From contig OX579637.1 of assembly GCA_951230915.1 (NCBI GenBank), forward strand, positions 3,844,001 to 3,908,000: a DNA stretch of 64,000 nucleotides. The letters are read 5' to 3'. The notes under the pieces are model-generated. The model saw nothing but the letters and a program-made list of their open reading frames with translations, searched no databases and was not told where the DNA came from. A program made the translations under genes and the position numbers. The stretch comes from Antitrichia curtipendula. Its lineage: Eukaryota; Streptophyta; Bryopsida; Hypnales; Leucodontaceae. This document shows, piece by piece, positions 1-14,090 of the stretch (position 1 is the stretch's first letter; each line of letters begins with the position of its first letter).

Positions 1-3000
1 CACTTAGACTACTAGATAGGCTGATGTTTTTGTGGTCCTTGATATCAAGGAGGCCTGTCCTGTCCCCATGTTCCGGCGTTTAAGTCCACTTGAGCTATTA
101 GATAGGCGGATGTTTTGTGGTCCTTGATATCAAGGAGGCCTGTCGTGTCCGCATGTCCCTGCGTTTAAGTCCACTTGAACTACTAGATAGACGGAGGGTT
201 TTGTGCTCCTTGAGATCATGGAGGCTTGGCCTGTCCCTATGTCTCTTCAATCAGGTCCACTTGAACTCCTAGATAGGCGGATGTTTTTGTGGTCCTTGAT
301 ATCAAGGAGGCTTGGCTTGTCCCCATGTCCCTGCGTTTAAGTCCACTTGAACTACTAGATAGGCGGATGTTTTTGTGCTCCCTGATATCAAGGAGGCCTG
401 GCCTGTCCCCATGTCCCTGCGTTTAAGTCCACTTGAACTACTAGATAGGCGGATGTTCTTGTGCTCCTTGATATCAAGGAGGCCTGTCCTGTCCCCATGT
501 CCCTGCGTTTAAGTCCACTTGAACTACTAGATATGCGGATGTTTTTGTGCTCCTTGATATCAAAGAGGCTTGTCCTGGCCCCATGTCCCTGCGTTTAAGT
601 CTACTTGAACTAATAGATAGACGGATGCTTTTGTGGTCCTTGATATCAAGAAGGCCTGTCCTGTCCACATGTCCCTGCGTTTAAGTCCACTTAAACTACT
701 AGATAGGCGGATGTTTTTGTGCTCCTTGATATCAAGGAGGCCTGTCGCGTCCCCATGTCCCTGCTTTTAAGTCCACTTGAACTACTAGACAGACGGATGT
801 TTTCGTGGTCCTTGAAATCAAGGAGGCCTGTCCTGTCCGCATGTCCCTGCGTTTAAGTCCACTTAAACTACTAGATAGGCGGATGTTTTTGTGCTCCTTG
901 ATATCAAGGAGGCCTGTCGCGTCCCCATGTCCCTGCTTTTAAGTCCACTTGAACTACTAGACAGACGGAGGTTTTTGTGCTCCTTGAAATCAAGGAGGCT
1001 TGGCCTGTCCCCATGTCCCTGCTTTTAAGTCCACTTGAACTACTAGATAGGCAGATGTTTTTGTGGTCCTTGATATCAAGGAGGCCTGTCTTGTCCCCAT
1101 GTCCTTGCGTTTAAGTCCACTTGAACTACTAGATAGACGGGGGTTTTTGTACTCCTTGAAATCAAGGAGGCTTGGCCTGTCCCTATGTCTCTTCAATCAG
1201 GTCCACTTGGACTACTAGATAGGCTGTTGTTTTTGTGGTCCTTGATATCAAGGGGGAAGGTCCTGTCCGCATAACCCTGCGATTAAGTCCACTTGAACTA
1301 CTAGATAGGCGGATGTTTTGTGGTCCTTGATATCAAGGAGGCCTGTCCGGTCCGCATGTCCCTGCGTTTAAGTCCACTTGAACTACTAGATAGACGGATG
1401 TTTTTGTGCTCCTTGAAATCAAGGAGGCTTGGCCTGTCCCCTTTTCCTTGCGTTTAAGTCCACTTGAACTACGAGATAGACGGATGTTTTTGTGCTCCTT
1501 GAAGTCAAGGAGGCTTGGCCTGTCCCCATGTCCCTGTTTTTAAGTCCACTTGAACTACTAGATAGACGGATGCTTTTGTGGTCCTTGATATTAAGGAGGC
1601 CCGGCCTGTTCACATGTCCCTCCGTTTAAGTCCACTTGAACTACTAGATAGGCGGATGATTTTGTGTTCCTTGAAGTCAAGGAGGCTTGGCCTGTCCCCA
1701 TGTCCCTGTTTTTAAGTCCACTTGAACTACTAGATAGACGGATGCTTTTGTGGTCCTTGATATTAAGGAGGCCCGGCCTGTTCACATGTCCCTGCGTTTA
1801 AGTCCACTTGAACTACTAGATAGGCGGATGATTTTGTGTTCCTTGATATCAAGGAGGCCTGTCCGGTCCGCATGTCCCTGCGTTTAAGTCCACTTGAACT
1901 ACTAGATAGACGGATGTTTTTGTGCTCCTTGAAATCAAGGAGGCTTGGCCTGTCCCCTTTTCCTTGCGTTTAAGTCCACTTGAACTACGAGATAGACGGA
2001 TGTTTTTGTGCTCCTTGAAGTCAAGGAGGCTTGGCCTGTCCCCATGTCCCTGTTTTTAAGTCCACTTGAACTACTAGATAGACGGATGCTTTTGTGGTCC
2101 TTGATATTAAGGAGGCCCGGCCTGTTCACATGTCCCTGCGTTTAAGTCCACTTGAACTACTAGATAGGCGGATGATTTTGTGTTCCTTGATATCAAGGAG
2201 GCCTGTCCTGTCCCCATGTCCCTGCTTTTAAGTCCACTTGAACTACTAGATAAGAGGATGTTTTTGTGGTCCTTGACATCAAGGAGGCCTGGCCTGTCCC
2301 CTTGTCCCTGCGTTTAAGTCCACTTGAACTACTAGATAGGCTGATGTTTTTGTGGTCCTTGAAATCAAGGAGGCCTGTCCTGTCCGCATGTCCCTGCGTT
2401 TAAGTCCACTTGGACTACTAGATAGACGGAGGTTTTTGTAGTCCTTGATATCAAGGAGGCCTGTCTTGTCCCCATGTCCCTACGTTTAAGTCTACTTGAA
2501 CTACTAGATAGGCGGACGTTTTGTGGTCCTTGATATCAAGGAGGCCTGTCCTGTCCGCATGTCCCTGCGTTTAAGTCCACTTGAACTACTAGATAGGCGG
2601 AGGTTTTTGTGCTTCTTGAAATAAAGGAGGCCTGGCCTGTCCCTATGTCTCTTCAATCAGGTCCACTTGGACTACTAGATAGGCTGATAATTTTGTGGTC
2701 CTTCATATCAAGGGGGAAGGTCCTGTCCGCATAACCCTGCGTTTAAGTCCACTTGAACTACTAGATAGGCGCATGTTTTGTGCTCCTTGATATCAAGGAG
2801 GCCTGTCCGGTCCGCATGTCCCTGCGTTTAAGTCCACTTGAACTACTAGATAGACGGATGTTTTTGTGCTCCTTGAAATCTAGGAGGCCTGGCCTGTCCC
2901 CATGTCCCTGCTTTTAAGTCCACTTGAACTACTAGATAGGAGGATGTTTTTGTGGTCCTTGACATCAAGGAGGCCTGGCCTGTCTACATGTCCCTGCGTT

Positions 3001-6000
3001 TAAGTCCACTAGAACTACTAGATAGGCGGATGTTTTTGTGGTCCTTGATATCAAGGAGGCTTGTACTGGCCCCATGTCCCTGCGTTTATGTCCACTTGAA
3101 CTACTAGATAGACGTTTGTTTTTGTAGTCCTTGAAATCAAGGAGGCTTGGCCTGTCCCCATGTCCCTGCGTTTAAATCCACTTGAACTACTAGATAGGCG
3201 GATGTTTTTGTGCTCCTTGATATCAAGGAGGCCTGTCTTGTCTCCATGTCCCTGCGTTTAAGTCCACTTGAACTACTAGATAGGCTGATGTTTTTGTGGT
3301 CCTTGAAATCAAGGAGGCCTGTCCTGTCCGCATGTCCCTGCGTTTAAGTCCACTTGGACTACTAGATAGACGGAGGTTTTTGTGGTCCTTGATATCAAGG
3401 AGGCCTGTCTTGTCCGCATGTCCCTACGTTTAAGTCCACTTGAACTACTAGATAGGCGGATGTTTTGTGGTCCTTGATATCAAGGAGGCCTGTCCTGTCC
3501 GCATGTCCCTGCGTTTAAGTCCACTTGAACTACTAGATAGGCGGAGGTTTTTGTGCTTCTTGAAATAAAGGAGGCTTGGCCTGTCCCTATGTCTCTTCAA
3601 TCAGGTCCACTTGGACTACTAGATAGGCTGATGTTTTTGTGGTCCTTCATATCAAGGGGGAAGGTCCTGTCCGCATAACCCTGCGTTTAAGTCCACTTGA
3701 ACTACTAGATAGGCGCATGTTTTGTGCTCCTTGATATCAAGGAGGCCTGTCCGGTCCGCATGTCCCTGCGTTTAAGTCCACTTGAACTACTAGATAGACG
3801 GATGTTTTTGTGCTCCTTGAAATCAAGGAGGCCTGGCCTGTCCCCTTGTCCCTGCGTTTAAGTCCACTTGAACTACTAGATAGGCGGAGGATTTTGTGCT
3901 TCTTCAAATCAAGGAGGCTTGGCCTGTCCCTGTGTCTCTTCAATCTGGTCCACTTGGACTACTAGATAGGCTGATGTTTTTGTGGTCCTTCATATCAAGG
4001 GGGAAGGTCCTGTCCGCATAACCCTGCGTTTAAGTCCACTTGAACTACTAGATAGGCGCATGTTTTGTGGTCCTTGATATCAAGGAGGCCTGTCCGGTCC
4101 GCATGTCCCTGCTTTTAAGTCCACTTGAAATACTAGATAGACGGATGTTTTTGTGCTCCTTGAAGTCAAGGAGGCTTGGCCTGTCCCCATGTCCCTGTTT
4201 TTAAGTCCACTTGAACTACTAGATAGACGGATGCTTTTGTGGTCCTTGATATTAAGGAGGCCCGGCCTGTTCACATGTCCCTCCGTTTAAGTCCACTTGA
4301 ACTACTAGATAGGCGGATGATTTTGTGTTCCTTGAAGTCAAGGAGGCTTGGCCTGTCCCCATGTCCCTGTTTTTAAGTCCACTTGAACTACTAGATAGAC
4401 GGATGCTTTTGTGGTCCTTGATATTAAGGAGGCCCGGCCTGTTCACATGTCCCTGCGTTTAAGTCCACTTGAACTACTAGATAGGCGGATGATTTTGTGT
4501 TCCTTGATATCAAGGAGGCCTGTCCGGTCCGCATGTCCCTGCGTTTAAGTCCACTTGAACTACTAGATAGACGGATGTTTTTGTGCTCCTTGAAATCAAG
4601 GAGGCTTGGCCTGTCCCCTTTTCCTTGCGTTTAAGTCCACTTGAACTACGAGATAGACGGATGTTTTTGTGCTCCTTGAAGTCAAGGAGGCTTGGCCTGT
4701 CCCCATGTCCCTGTTTTTAAGTCCACTTGAACTACTAGATAGACGGATGCTTTTGTGGTCCTTGATATTAAGGAGGCCCGGCCTGTTCACATGTCCCTGC
4801 GTTTAAGTCCACTTGAACTACTAGATAGGCGGATGATTTTGTGTTCCTTGATATCAAGGAGGCCTGTCCTGTCCCCATGTCCCTGCTTTTAAGTCCACTT
4901 GAACTACTAGATAAGAGGATGTTTTTGTGGTCCTTGACATCAAGGAGGCCTGGCCTGTCCCCTTGTCCCTGCGTTTAAGTCCACTTGAACTACTAGATAG
5001 GCTGATGTTTTTGTGGTCCTTGAAATCAAGGAGGCCTGTCCTGTCCGCATGTCCCTGCGTTTAAGTCCACTTGGACTACTAGATAGACGGAGGTTTTTGT
5101 AGTCCTTGATATCAAGGAGGCCTGTCTTGTCCCCATGTCCCTACGTTTAAGTCTACTTGAACTACTAGATAGGCGGATGTTTTGTGGTCCTTGATATCAA
5201 GGAGGCCTGTCCTGTCCGCATGTCCCTGCGTTTAAGTCCACTTGAACTACTAGATAGGCGGAGGTTTTTGTGCTTCTTGAAATAAAGGAGGCTTGGCCTG
5301 TCCCTATGTCTCTTCAATCAGGTCCACTTGGACTACTAGATAGGCTGATGTTTTTGTGGTCCTTCATATCAAGGGGGAAGGTCCTGTCCGCATAACCCTG
5401 CGTTTAAGTCCACTTGGACTACTAGATAGGCGCATGTTTTGTGCTCCTTGATATCAAGGAGGCCTGTCCGGTCCGCATGTCCCTGCGTTTAAGTCCACTT
5501 GAACTACTAGATAGACGGATGTTTTTGTGCTCCTTGAAATCTAGGAGGCCTGGCCTGTCCCCTTGTCCCTGCGTTTAAGTCCACTTAAACTACTAGATAG
5601 GCGGAGGTTTTTGTGCTTCTTGAAATCAAGGAGGCTTGGCCTGTCCCTATGTCTCTTCAATCAGGTCCACTTGGACCACTAGATAGGCTGATGTTTTTGT
5701 GGTCCTTCATATCAAGGGGGAAGGTCCTGGCCCCATGTCCCTGCGTTTAAGTCCACTTGAACTACTAGATAGACGGATGCTTCTGTGGTCCTTGATATCA
5801 AAGAGGCTTGTCCTGTCCCCATGTCCCTGCTTTTAAGTCCGCTTGAACTACTAGATAGGCGGATGTTTTTGTGCTCCTTGATATCAAGGAGGCCTGTCTT
5901 GTCCCCTTATCCCTGCGTTTAAGTCCACTTGAACTACTAGATAGACGGATGCTTCTGTGGTCCTTGATATCAAAGAGGCTTGTCCTGTCCCCATGTCCCT

Positions 6001-6527
6001 GCTTTTAAGTCCGCTTGAACTACTAGATAGACGGATGATTTTGTGCTCCTTGAAATCAAGGAGGCCCGGCCTGTCTGCATGTCTCTGTGTTTAAGTCCAC
6101 TAGAACTACTAGATAGGCGGATGTTTTTGTGGTCCTTGATATCAAGGAGGCTTGTACTGGCCCCATGTCCCTGCGTTTAAGTCCACTTGAACTACTAGAT
6201 AGATGGATGTTCTTGTGCTCCTTGAAATCAAGGAGGCTTGGCCTGTCCCTATGTCTCTTCAATCAGGTCCACTTGGACTACTAGATAGGCTGAGGTTCTT
6301 GTGGTCCTTGATATCAAGGAGGCCTGTCCTGTCCCCATGTCCCTGCTTTTAAGTCCACTTGAACTACTAGATAGGCGGATGTTTTTGTGCTCCTTGATAT
6401 CAAGGAGGCCTGTCTTGTCCCCAAGTCCTTGCGTTTAAGTCCACTAGAACTACTAGATAGACGGATGTGTTTGTGCTCCTTGAAATCAAGGAGGCTTGGC
6501 CTGTCCCTATGTCTCTTCAATCAGGTC
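1..6527. repeat. Higher-order repeat block, copy 1 (6,527 bp)
   Basis: This block of about 76 monomers is repeated immediately to its right with an offset of exactly 6,527 bp. Base 1 (CACTTAGACTACTAG) corresponds to 6,528, and diagnostic monomer variants recur at the same offset up to about 10.7 kb. By eye only scattered substitutions separate the copies; one is in the monomer near 3,126 (TGTAGTCC) against 9,653 (TGTGCTCC). Whole-block duplication by unequal exchange explains this, although an assembly artefact in such a region cannot be excluded. Confidence 0.85.
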
Positions 6528-9500
6528 CACTTAGACTACTAGATAGGCTGATGTTTTTGTGGTCCTTGATATCAAGGAGGCCTGTCCTGTCCCCATGTTC
6601 CGGCGTTTAAGTCCACTTGAGCTATTAGATAGGCGGATGTTTTGTGGTCCTTGATATCAAGGAGGCCTGTCGTGTCCGCATGTCCCTGCGTTTAAGTCCA
6701 CTTGAACTACTAGATAGACGGAGGGTTTTGTGCTCCTTGAGATCATGGAGGCTTGGCCTGTCCCTATGTCTCTTCAATCAGGTCCACTTGAACTCCTAGA
6801 TAGGCGGATGTTTTTGTGGTCCTTGATATCAAGGAGGCTTGGCTTGTCCCCATGTCCCTGCGTTTAAGTCCACTTGAACTACTAGATAGGCGGATGTTTT
6901 TGTGCTCCCTGATATCAAGGAGGCCTGGCCTGTCCCCATGTCCCTGCGTTTAAGTCCACTTGAACTACTAGATAGGCGGATGTTCTTGTGCTCCTTGATA
7001 TCAAGGAGGCCTGTCCTGTCCCCATGTCCCTGCGTTTAAGTCCACTTGAACTACTAGATATGCGGATGTTTTTGTGCTCCTTGATATCAAAGAGGCTTGT
7101 CCTGGCCCCATGTCCCTGCGTTTAAGTCTACTTGAACTAATAGATAGACGGATGCTTTTGTGGTCCTTGATATCAAGAAGGCCTGTCCTGTCCACATGTC
7201 CCTGCGTTTAAGTCCACTTAAACTACTAGATAGGCGGATGTTTTTGTGCTCCTTGATATCAAGGAGGCCTGTCGCGTCCCCATGTCCCTGCTTTTAAGTC
7301 CACTTGAACTACTAGACAGACGGATGTTTTCGTGGTCCTTGAAATCAAGGAGGCCTGTCCTGTCCGCATGTCCCTGCGTTTAAGTCCACTTAAACTACTA
7401 GATAGGCGGATGTTTTTGTGCTCCTTGATATCAAGGAGGCCTGTCGCGTCCCCATGTCCCTGCTTTTAAGTCCACTTGAACTACTAGACAGACGGAGGTT
7501 TTTGTGCTCCTTGAAATCAAGGAGGCTTGGCCTGTCCCCATGTCCCTGCTTTTAAGTCCACTTGAACTACTAGATAGGCAGATGTTTTTGTGGTCCTTGA
7601 TATCAAGGAGGCCTGTCTTGTCCCCATGTCCTTGCGTTTAAGTCCACTTGAACTACTAGATAGACGGGGGTTTTTGTACTCCTTGAAATCAAGGAGGCTT
7701 GGCCTGTCCCTATGTCTCTTCAATCAGGTCCACTTGGACTACTAGATAGGCTGTTGTTTTTGTGGTCCTTGATATCAAGGGGGAAGGTCCTGTCCGCATA
7801 ACCCTGCGATTAAGTCCACTTGAACTACTAGATAGGCGGATGTTTTGTGGTCCTTGATATCAAGGAGGCCTGTCCGGTCCGCATGTCCCTGCGTTTAAGT
7901 CCACTTGAACTACTAGATAGACGGATGTTTTTGTGCTCCTTGAAATCAAGGAGGCTTGGCCTGTCCCCTTTTCCTTGCGTTTAAGTCCACTTGAACTACG
8001 AGATAGACGGATGTTTTTGTGCTCCTTGAAGTCAAGGAGGCTTGGCCTGTCCCCATGTCCCTGTTTTTAAGTCCACTTGAACTACTAGATAGACGGATGC
8101 TTTTGTGGTCCTTGATATTAAGGAGGCCCGGCCTGTTCACATGTCCCTCCGTTTAAGTCCACTTGAACTACTAGATAGGCGGATGATTTTGTGTTCCTTG
8201 AAGTCAAGGAGGCTTGGCCTGTCCCCATGTCCCTGTTTTTAAGTCCACTTGAACTACTAGATAGACGGATGCTTTTGTGGTCCTTGATATTAAGGAGGCC
8301 CGGCCTGTTCACATGTCCCTGCGTTTAAGTCCACTTGAACTACTAGATAGGCGGATGATTTTGTGTTCCTTGATATCAAGGAGGCCTGTCCGGTCCGCAT
8401 GTCCCTGCGTTTAAGTCCACTTGAACTACTAGATAGACGGATGTTTTTGTGCTCCTTGAAATCAAGGAGGCTTGGCCTGTCCCCTTTTCCTTGCGTTTAA
8501 GTCCACTTGAACTACGAGATAGACGGATGTTTTTGTGCTCCTTGAAGTCAAGGAGGCTTGGCCTGTCCCCATGTCCCTGTTTTTAAGTCCACTTGAACTA
8601 CTAGATAGACGGATGCTTTTGTGGTCCTTGATATTAAGGAGGCCCGGCCTGTTCACATGTCCCTGCGTTTAAGTCCACTTGAACTACTAGATAGGCGGAT
8701 GATTTTGTGTTCCTTGATATCAAGGAGGCCTGTCCTGTCCCCATGTCCCTGCTTTTAAGTCCACTTGAACTACTAGATAAGAGGATGTTTTTGTGGTCCT
8801 TGACATCAAGGAGGCCTGGCCTGTCCCCTTGTCCCTGCGTTTAAGTCCACTTGAACTACTAGATAGGCTGATGTTTTTGTGGTCCTTGAAATCAAGGAGG
8901 CCTGTCCTGTCCGCATGTCCCTGCGTTTAAGTCCACTTGGACTACTAGATAGACGGAGGTTTTTGTAGTCCTTGATATCAAGGAGGCCTGTCTTGTCCCC
9001 ATGTCCCTACGTTTAAGTCTACTTGAACTACTAGATAGGCGGACGTTTTGTGGTCCTTGATATCAAGGAGGCCTGTCCTGTCCGCATGTCCCTGCGTTTA
9101 AGTCCACTTGAACTACTAGATAGGCGGAGGTTTTTGTGCTTCTTGAAATAAAGGAGGCCTGGCCTGTCCCTATGTCTCTTCAATCAGGTCCACTTGGACT
9201 ACTAGATAGGCTGATAATTTTGTGGTCCTTCATATCAAGGGGGAAGGTCCTGTCCGCATAACCCTGCGTTTAAGTCCACTTGAACTACTAGATAGGCGCA
9301 TGTTTTGTGCTCCTTGATATCAAGGAGGCCTGTCCGGTCCGCATGTCCCTGCGTTTAAGTCCACTTGAACTACTAGATAGACGGATGTTTTTGTGCTCCT
9401 TGAAATCTAGGAGGCCTGGCCTGTCCCCATGTCCCTGCTTTTAAGTCCACTTGAACTACTAGATAGGAGGATGTTTTTGTGGTCCTTGACATCAAGGAGG

Positions 9501-12500
9501 CCTGGCCTGTCTACATGTCCCTGCGTTTAAGTCCACTAGAACTACTAGATAGGCGGATGTTTTTGTGGTCCTTGATATCAAGGAGGCTTGTACTGGCCCC
9601 ATGTCCCTGCGTTTATGTCCACTTGAACTACTAGATAGACGTTTGTTTTTGTGCTCCTTGAAATCAAGGAGGCTTGGCCTGTCCCCATGTCCCTGCGTTT
9701 AAATCCACTTGAACTACTAGATAGGCGGATGTTTTTGTGCTCCTTGATATCAAGGAGGCCTGTCTTGTCTCCATGTCCCTGCGTTTAAGTCCACTTGAAC
9801 TACTAGATAGGCTGATGTTTTTGTGGTCCTTGAAATCAAGGAGGCCTGTCCTGTCCGCATGTCCCTGCGTTTAAGTCCACTTGGACTACTAGATAGACGG
9901 AGGTTTTTGTGGTCCTTGATATCAAGGAGGCCTGTCTTGTCCGCATGTCCCTACGTTTAAGTCCACTTGAACTACTAGATAGGCGGATGTTTTGTGGTCC
10001 TTGATATCAAGGAGGCCTGTCCTGTCCGCATGTCCCTGCGTTTAAGTCCACTTGAACTACTAGATAGGCGGAGGTTTTTGTGCTTCTTGAAATAAAGGAG
10101 GCTTGGCCTGTCCCTATGTCTCTTCAATCAGGTCCACTTGGACTACTAGATAGGCTGATGTTTTTGTGGTCCTTCATATCAAGGGGGAAGGTCCTGTCCG
10201 CATAACCCTGCGTTTAAGTCCACTTGAACTACTAGATAGGCGCATGTTTTGTGCTCCTTGATATCAAGGAGGCCTGTCCGGTCCGCATGTCCCTGCGTTT
10301 AAGTCCACTTGAACTACTAGATAGACGGATGTTTTTGTGCTCCTTGAAATCAAGGAGGCCTGGCCTGTCCCCTTGTCCCTGCGTTTAAGTCCACTTGAAC
10401 TACTAGATAGGCGGAGGATTTTGTGCTTCTTCAAATCAAGGAGGCTTGGCCTGTCCCTGTGTCTCTTCAATCTGGTCCACTTGGACTACTAGATAGGCTG
10501 ATGTTTTTGTGGTCCTTCATATCAAGGGGGAAGGTCCTGTCCGCATAACCCTGCGTTTAAGTCCACTTGAACTACTAGATAGGCGCATGTTTTGTGGTCC
10601 TTGATATCAAGGAGGCCTGTCCGGTCCGCATGTCCCTGCTTTTAAGTCCACTTGAAATACTAGATAGACGGATGTTTTTGTGCTCCTTGAAGTCAAGGAG
10701 GCTTGGCCTGTCCCCATGTCCCTGTTTTTAAGTCCACTTGGACTACTAGATAGACGGAGGTTTTTGTGGTCCTTGATATCAAGGAGGCCTGTCTTGTCCG
10801 CATGTCCCTACGTTTAAGTCCACTTGAACTACTAGATAGGCGGATGTTTTGTGGTCCTTGATATCAAGGAGGCCTGTCCTGTCCGCATGTCCCTGCGTTT
10901 AAGTCCACTTGAACTACTAGATAGGCGGAGGTTTTTGTGCTTCTTGAAATAAAGGAGGCTTGGCCTGTCCCTATGTCTCTTCAATCAGGTCCACTTGGAC
11001 TACTAGATAGGCTGATGTTTTTGTGGTCCTTCATATCAAGGGGGAAGGTCCTGTCCGCATAACCCTGCGTTTAAGTCCACTTGAACTACTAGATAGGCGC
11101 ATGTTTTGTGCTCCTTGATATCAAGGAGGCCTGTCCGGTCCGCATGTCCCTGCGTTTAAGTCCACTTGAACTACTAGATAGACGGATGTTTTTGTGCTCC
11201 TTGAAATCAAGGAGGCCTGGCCTGTCCCCTTGTCCCTGCGTTTAAGTCCACTTGAACTACTAGATAGGCGGAGGATTTTGTGCTTCTTCAAATCAAGGAG
11301 GCTTGGCCTGTCCCTGTGTCTCTTCAATCTGGTCCACTTGGACTACTAGATAGGCTGATGTTTTTGTGGTCCTTCATATCAAGGGGGAAGGTCCTGTCCG
11401 CATAACCCTGCGTTTAAGTCCACTTGAACTACTAGATAGGCGCATGTTTTGTGGTCCTTGATATCAAGGAGGCCTGTCCGGTCCGCATGTCCCTGCTTTT
11501 AAGTCCACTTGAAATACTAGATAGACGGATGTTTTTGTGCTCCTTGAAGTCAAGGAGGCTTGGCCTGTCCCCATGTCCCTGTTTTTAAGTCCACTTGAAC
11601 TACTAGATAGACGGATGCTTTTGTGGTCCTTGATATTAAGGAGGCCCGGCCTGTTCACATGTCCCTCCGTTTAAGTCCACTTGAACTACTAGATAGGCGG
11701 ATGATTTTGTGTTCCTTGAAGTCAAGGAGGCTTGGCCTGTCCCCATGTCCCTGTTTTTAAGTCCACTTGAACTACTAGATAGACGGATGCTTTTGTGGTC
11801 CTTGATATTAAGGAGGCCCGGCCTGTTCACATGTCCCTGCGTTTAAGTCCACTTGAACTACTAGATAGGCGGATGATTTTGTGTTCCTTGATATCAAGGA
11901 GGCCTGTCCGGTCCGCATGTCCCTGCGTTTAAGTCCACTTGAACTACTAGATAGACGGATGTTTTTGTGCTCCTTGAAATCAAGGAGGCTTGGCCTGTCC
12001 CCTTTTCCTTGCGTTTAAGTCCACTTGAACTACGAGATAGACGGATGTTTTTGTGCTCCTTGAAGTCAAGGAGGCTTGGCCTGTCCCCATGTCCCTGTTT
12101 TTAAGTCCACTTGAACTACTAGATAGACGGATGCTTTTGTGGTCCTTGATATTAAGGAGGCCCGGCCTGTTCACATGTCCCTGCGTTTAAGTCCACTTGA
12201 ACTACTAGATAGGCGGATGATTTTGTGTTCCTTGATATCAAGGAGGCCTGTCCTGTCCCCATGTCCCTGCTTTTAAGTCCACTTGAACTACTAGATAAGA
12301 GGATGTTTTTGTGGTCCTTGACATCAAGGAGGCCTGGCCTGTCCCCTTGTCCCTGCGTTTAAGTCCACTTGAACTACTAGATAGGCTGATGTTTTTGTGG
12401 TCCTTGAAATCAAGGAGGCCTGTCCTGTCCGCATGTCCCTGCGTTTAAGTCCACTTGGACTACTAGATAGACGGAGGTTTTTGTAGTCCTTGATATCAAG

Positions 12501-13395
12501 GAGGCCTGTCTTGTCCCCATGTCCCTACGTTTAAGTCTACTTGAACTACTAGATAGGCGGATGTTTTGTGGTCCTTGATATCAAGGAGGCCTGTCCTGTC
12601 CGCATGTCCCTGCGTTTAAGTCCACTTGAACTACTAGATAGGCGGAGGTTTTTGTGCTTCTTGAAATAAAGGAGGCTTGGCCTGTCCCTATGTCTCTTCA
12701 ATCAGGTCCACTTGGACTACTAGATAGGCTGATGTTTTTGTGGTCCTTCATATCAAGGGGGAAGGTCCTGTCCGCATAACCCTGCGTTTAAGTCCACTTG
12801 GACTACTAGATAGGCGCATGTTTTGTGCTCCTTGATATCAAGGAGGCCTGTCCGGTCCGCATGTCCCTGCGTTTAAGTCCACTTGAACTACTAGATAGAC
12901 GGATGTTTTTGTGCTCCTTGAAATCTAGGAGGCCTGGCCTGTCCCCTTGTCCCTGCGTTTAAGTCCACTTAAACTACTAGATAGGCGGAGGTTTTTGTGC
13001 TTCTTGAAATCAAGGAGGCTTGGCCTGTCCCTATGTCTCTTCAATCAGGTCCACTTGGACCACTAGATAGGCTGATGTTTTTGTGGTCCTTCATATCAAG
13101 GGGGAAGGTCCTGGCCCCATGTCCCTGCGTTTAAGTCCACTTGAACTACTAGATAGGCGGATGTTTTTGTGCTCCTTGATATCAAAGAGGCTTGTCCTGT
13201 CCCCATGTCCCTGCTTTTAAGTCCGCTTGAACTACTAGATAGGCGGATGTTTTTGTGCTCCTTGATATCAAGGAGGCCTGTCTTGTCCCCATGTTCTTGC
13301 GTTTAAGTCCACTAGAACTACTAGATAGACGGATGTGTTTGTGCTCCTTGAAATCAAGGAGGCTTGGCCTGTCCCTATGTCTCTTCAATCAGGTC
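6528..13395. repeat. Higher-order repeat block, copy 2 (6,868 bp, rearranged inside)
   Basis: This is the second copy of the block at 1-6,527. Relative to copy 1 it has gained a nested 857-bp duplication (9,878-10,734 and 10,735-11,591) and lost 516 bp, exactly six monomers, near the position equivalent to 5,760-6,276. The net length difference fits: 6,527 + 857 - 516 = 6,868. Both changes are whole-monomer events, as expected of unequal crossing-over or replication slippage in register. Confidence 0.82.
9878..11591. repeat. Nested 857-bp direct duplication inside copy 2
   Basis: The segment starting CACTTGGACTACTAGATAGA at 9,878 is repeated starting at 10,735, 857 bp downstream. Identical marker monomers follow in the same order, including the AATCTGGTCC variant, the AAGGGGGAAGGTCC variant and the CGCATGTTTTGTGG variant. 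Copy 1 of the larger block has only one version of this segment, so the duplication happened after the 6.5-kb duplication. Confidence 0.8.
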
Positions 13396-14090
13396 CACTT
13401 AGACTACTAGATAGGCTGATGTTTTTGTGGTCCTTGATATCAAGGAGGCCTGTCCTGTCCCCATGTTCCGGCGTTTAAGTCCACTTGAGCTATTAGATAG
13501 GCGGATGTTTTGTGGTCCATGGTATCAAGGAGGCCTGTCGTGTCCGCATGTCCCTGCGTTTAAGTCCACTTGAACTACTAGATAGACGGAGGGTTTTGTG
13601 CTCCTTGAAATCAAGGAGGCTTGGCCTGTCCCTATGTCTCTTCAATCAGGTCCACTTGAACTCCTAGATTGGCGGATGTTTTTGTGGTCCTTGATATCAA
13701 GGAGGCTTGGCTTGTCCCCATGTCCCTGCGTTTAAGTCCACTTGAACTACTAGATAGGCGGATGTTTTTGTGCTCCCTGATATCAAGGAGGCCTGGCCTG
13801 TCCCCATGTCCCTGCGTTTAAGTCCACTTGAACTACTAGATAGGCGGATGTTCTTGTGCTCCTTGATATCAAGGAGGCCTGTCCTGTCCCCATGTCCCTG
13901 CGTTTAAGTCCACTTGAACTACTAGATATGCGGATGTTTTTGTGCTCCTTGATATCAAAGAGGCTTGTCCTGGCCCCATGTCCCTGCGTTTAAGTCTACT
14001 TGAACTACTAGATAGACGGATGCTTTTGTGGTCCTTGATATCAAGAAGGCCTGTCCTGTCCACATGTCCCTGCGTTTAAGTCCACTTGAA
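13396..14090. repeat. Higher-order repeat block, truncated third copy
   Basis: The block start (CACTTAGACTACTAG) recurs at 13,396 with offset 6,868 from copy 2 and is followed for about 0.7 kb before the monomer order diverges. A still shorter fourth start occurs at 17,091. Identity is lower than between copies 1 and 2, for example CCATGGTATCAAGG near 13,518 where the earlier copies have CCTTGATATCAAGG, so this copy is older. Confidence 0.7.
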
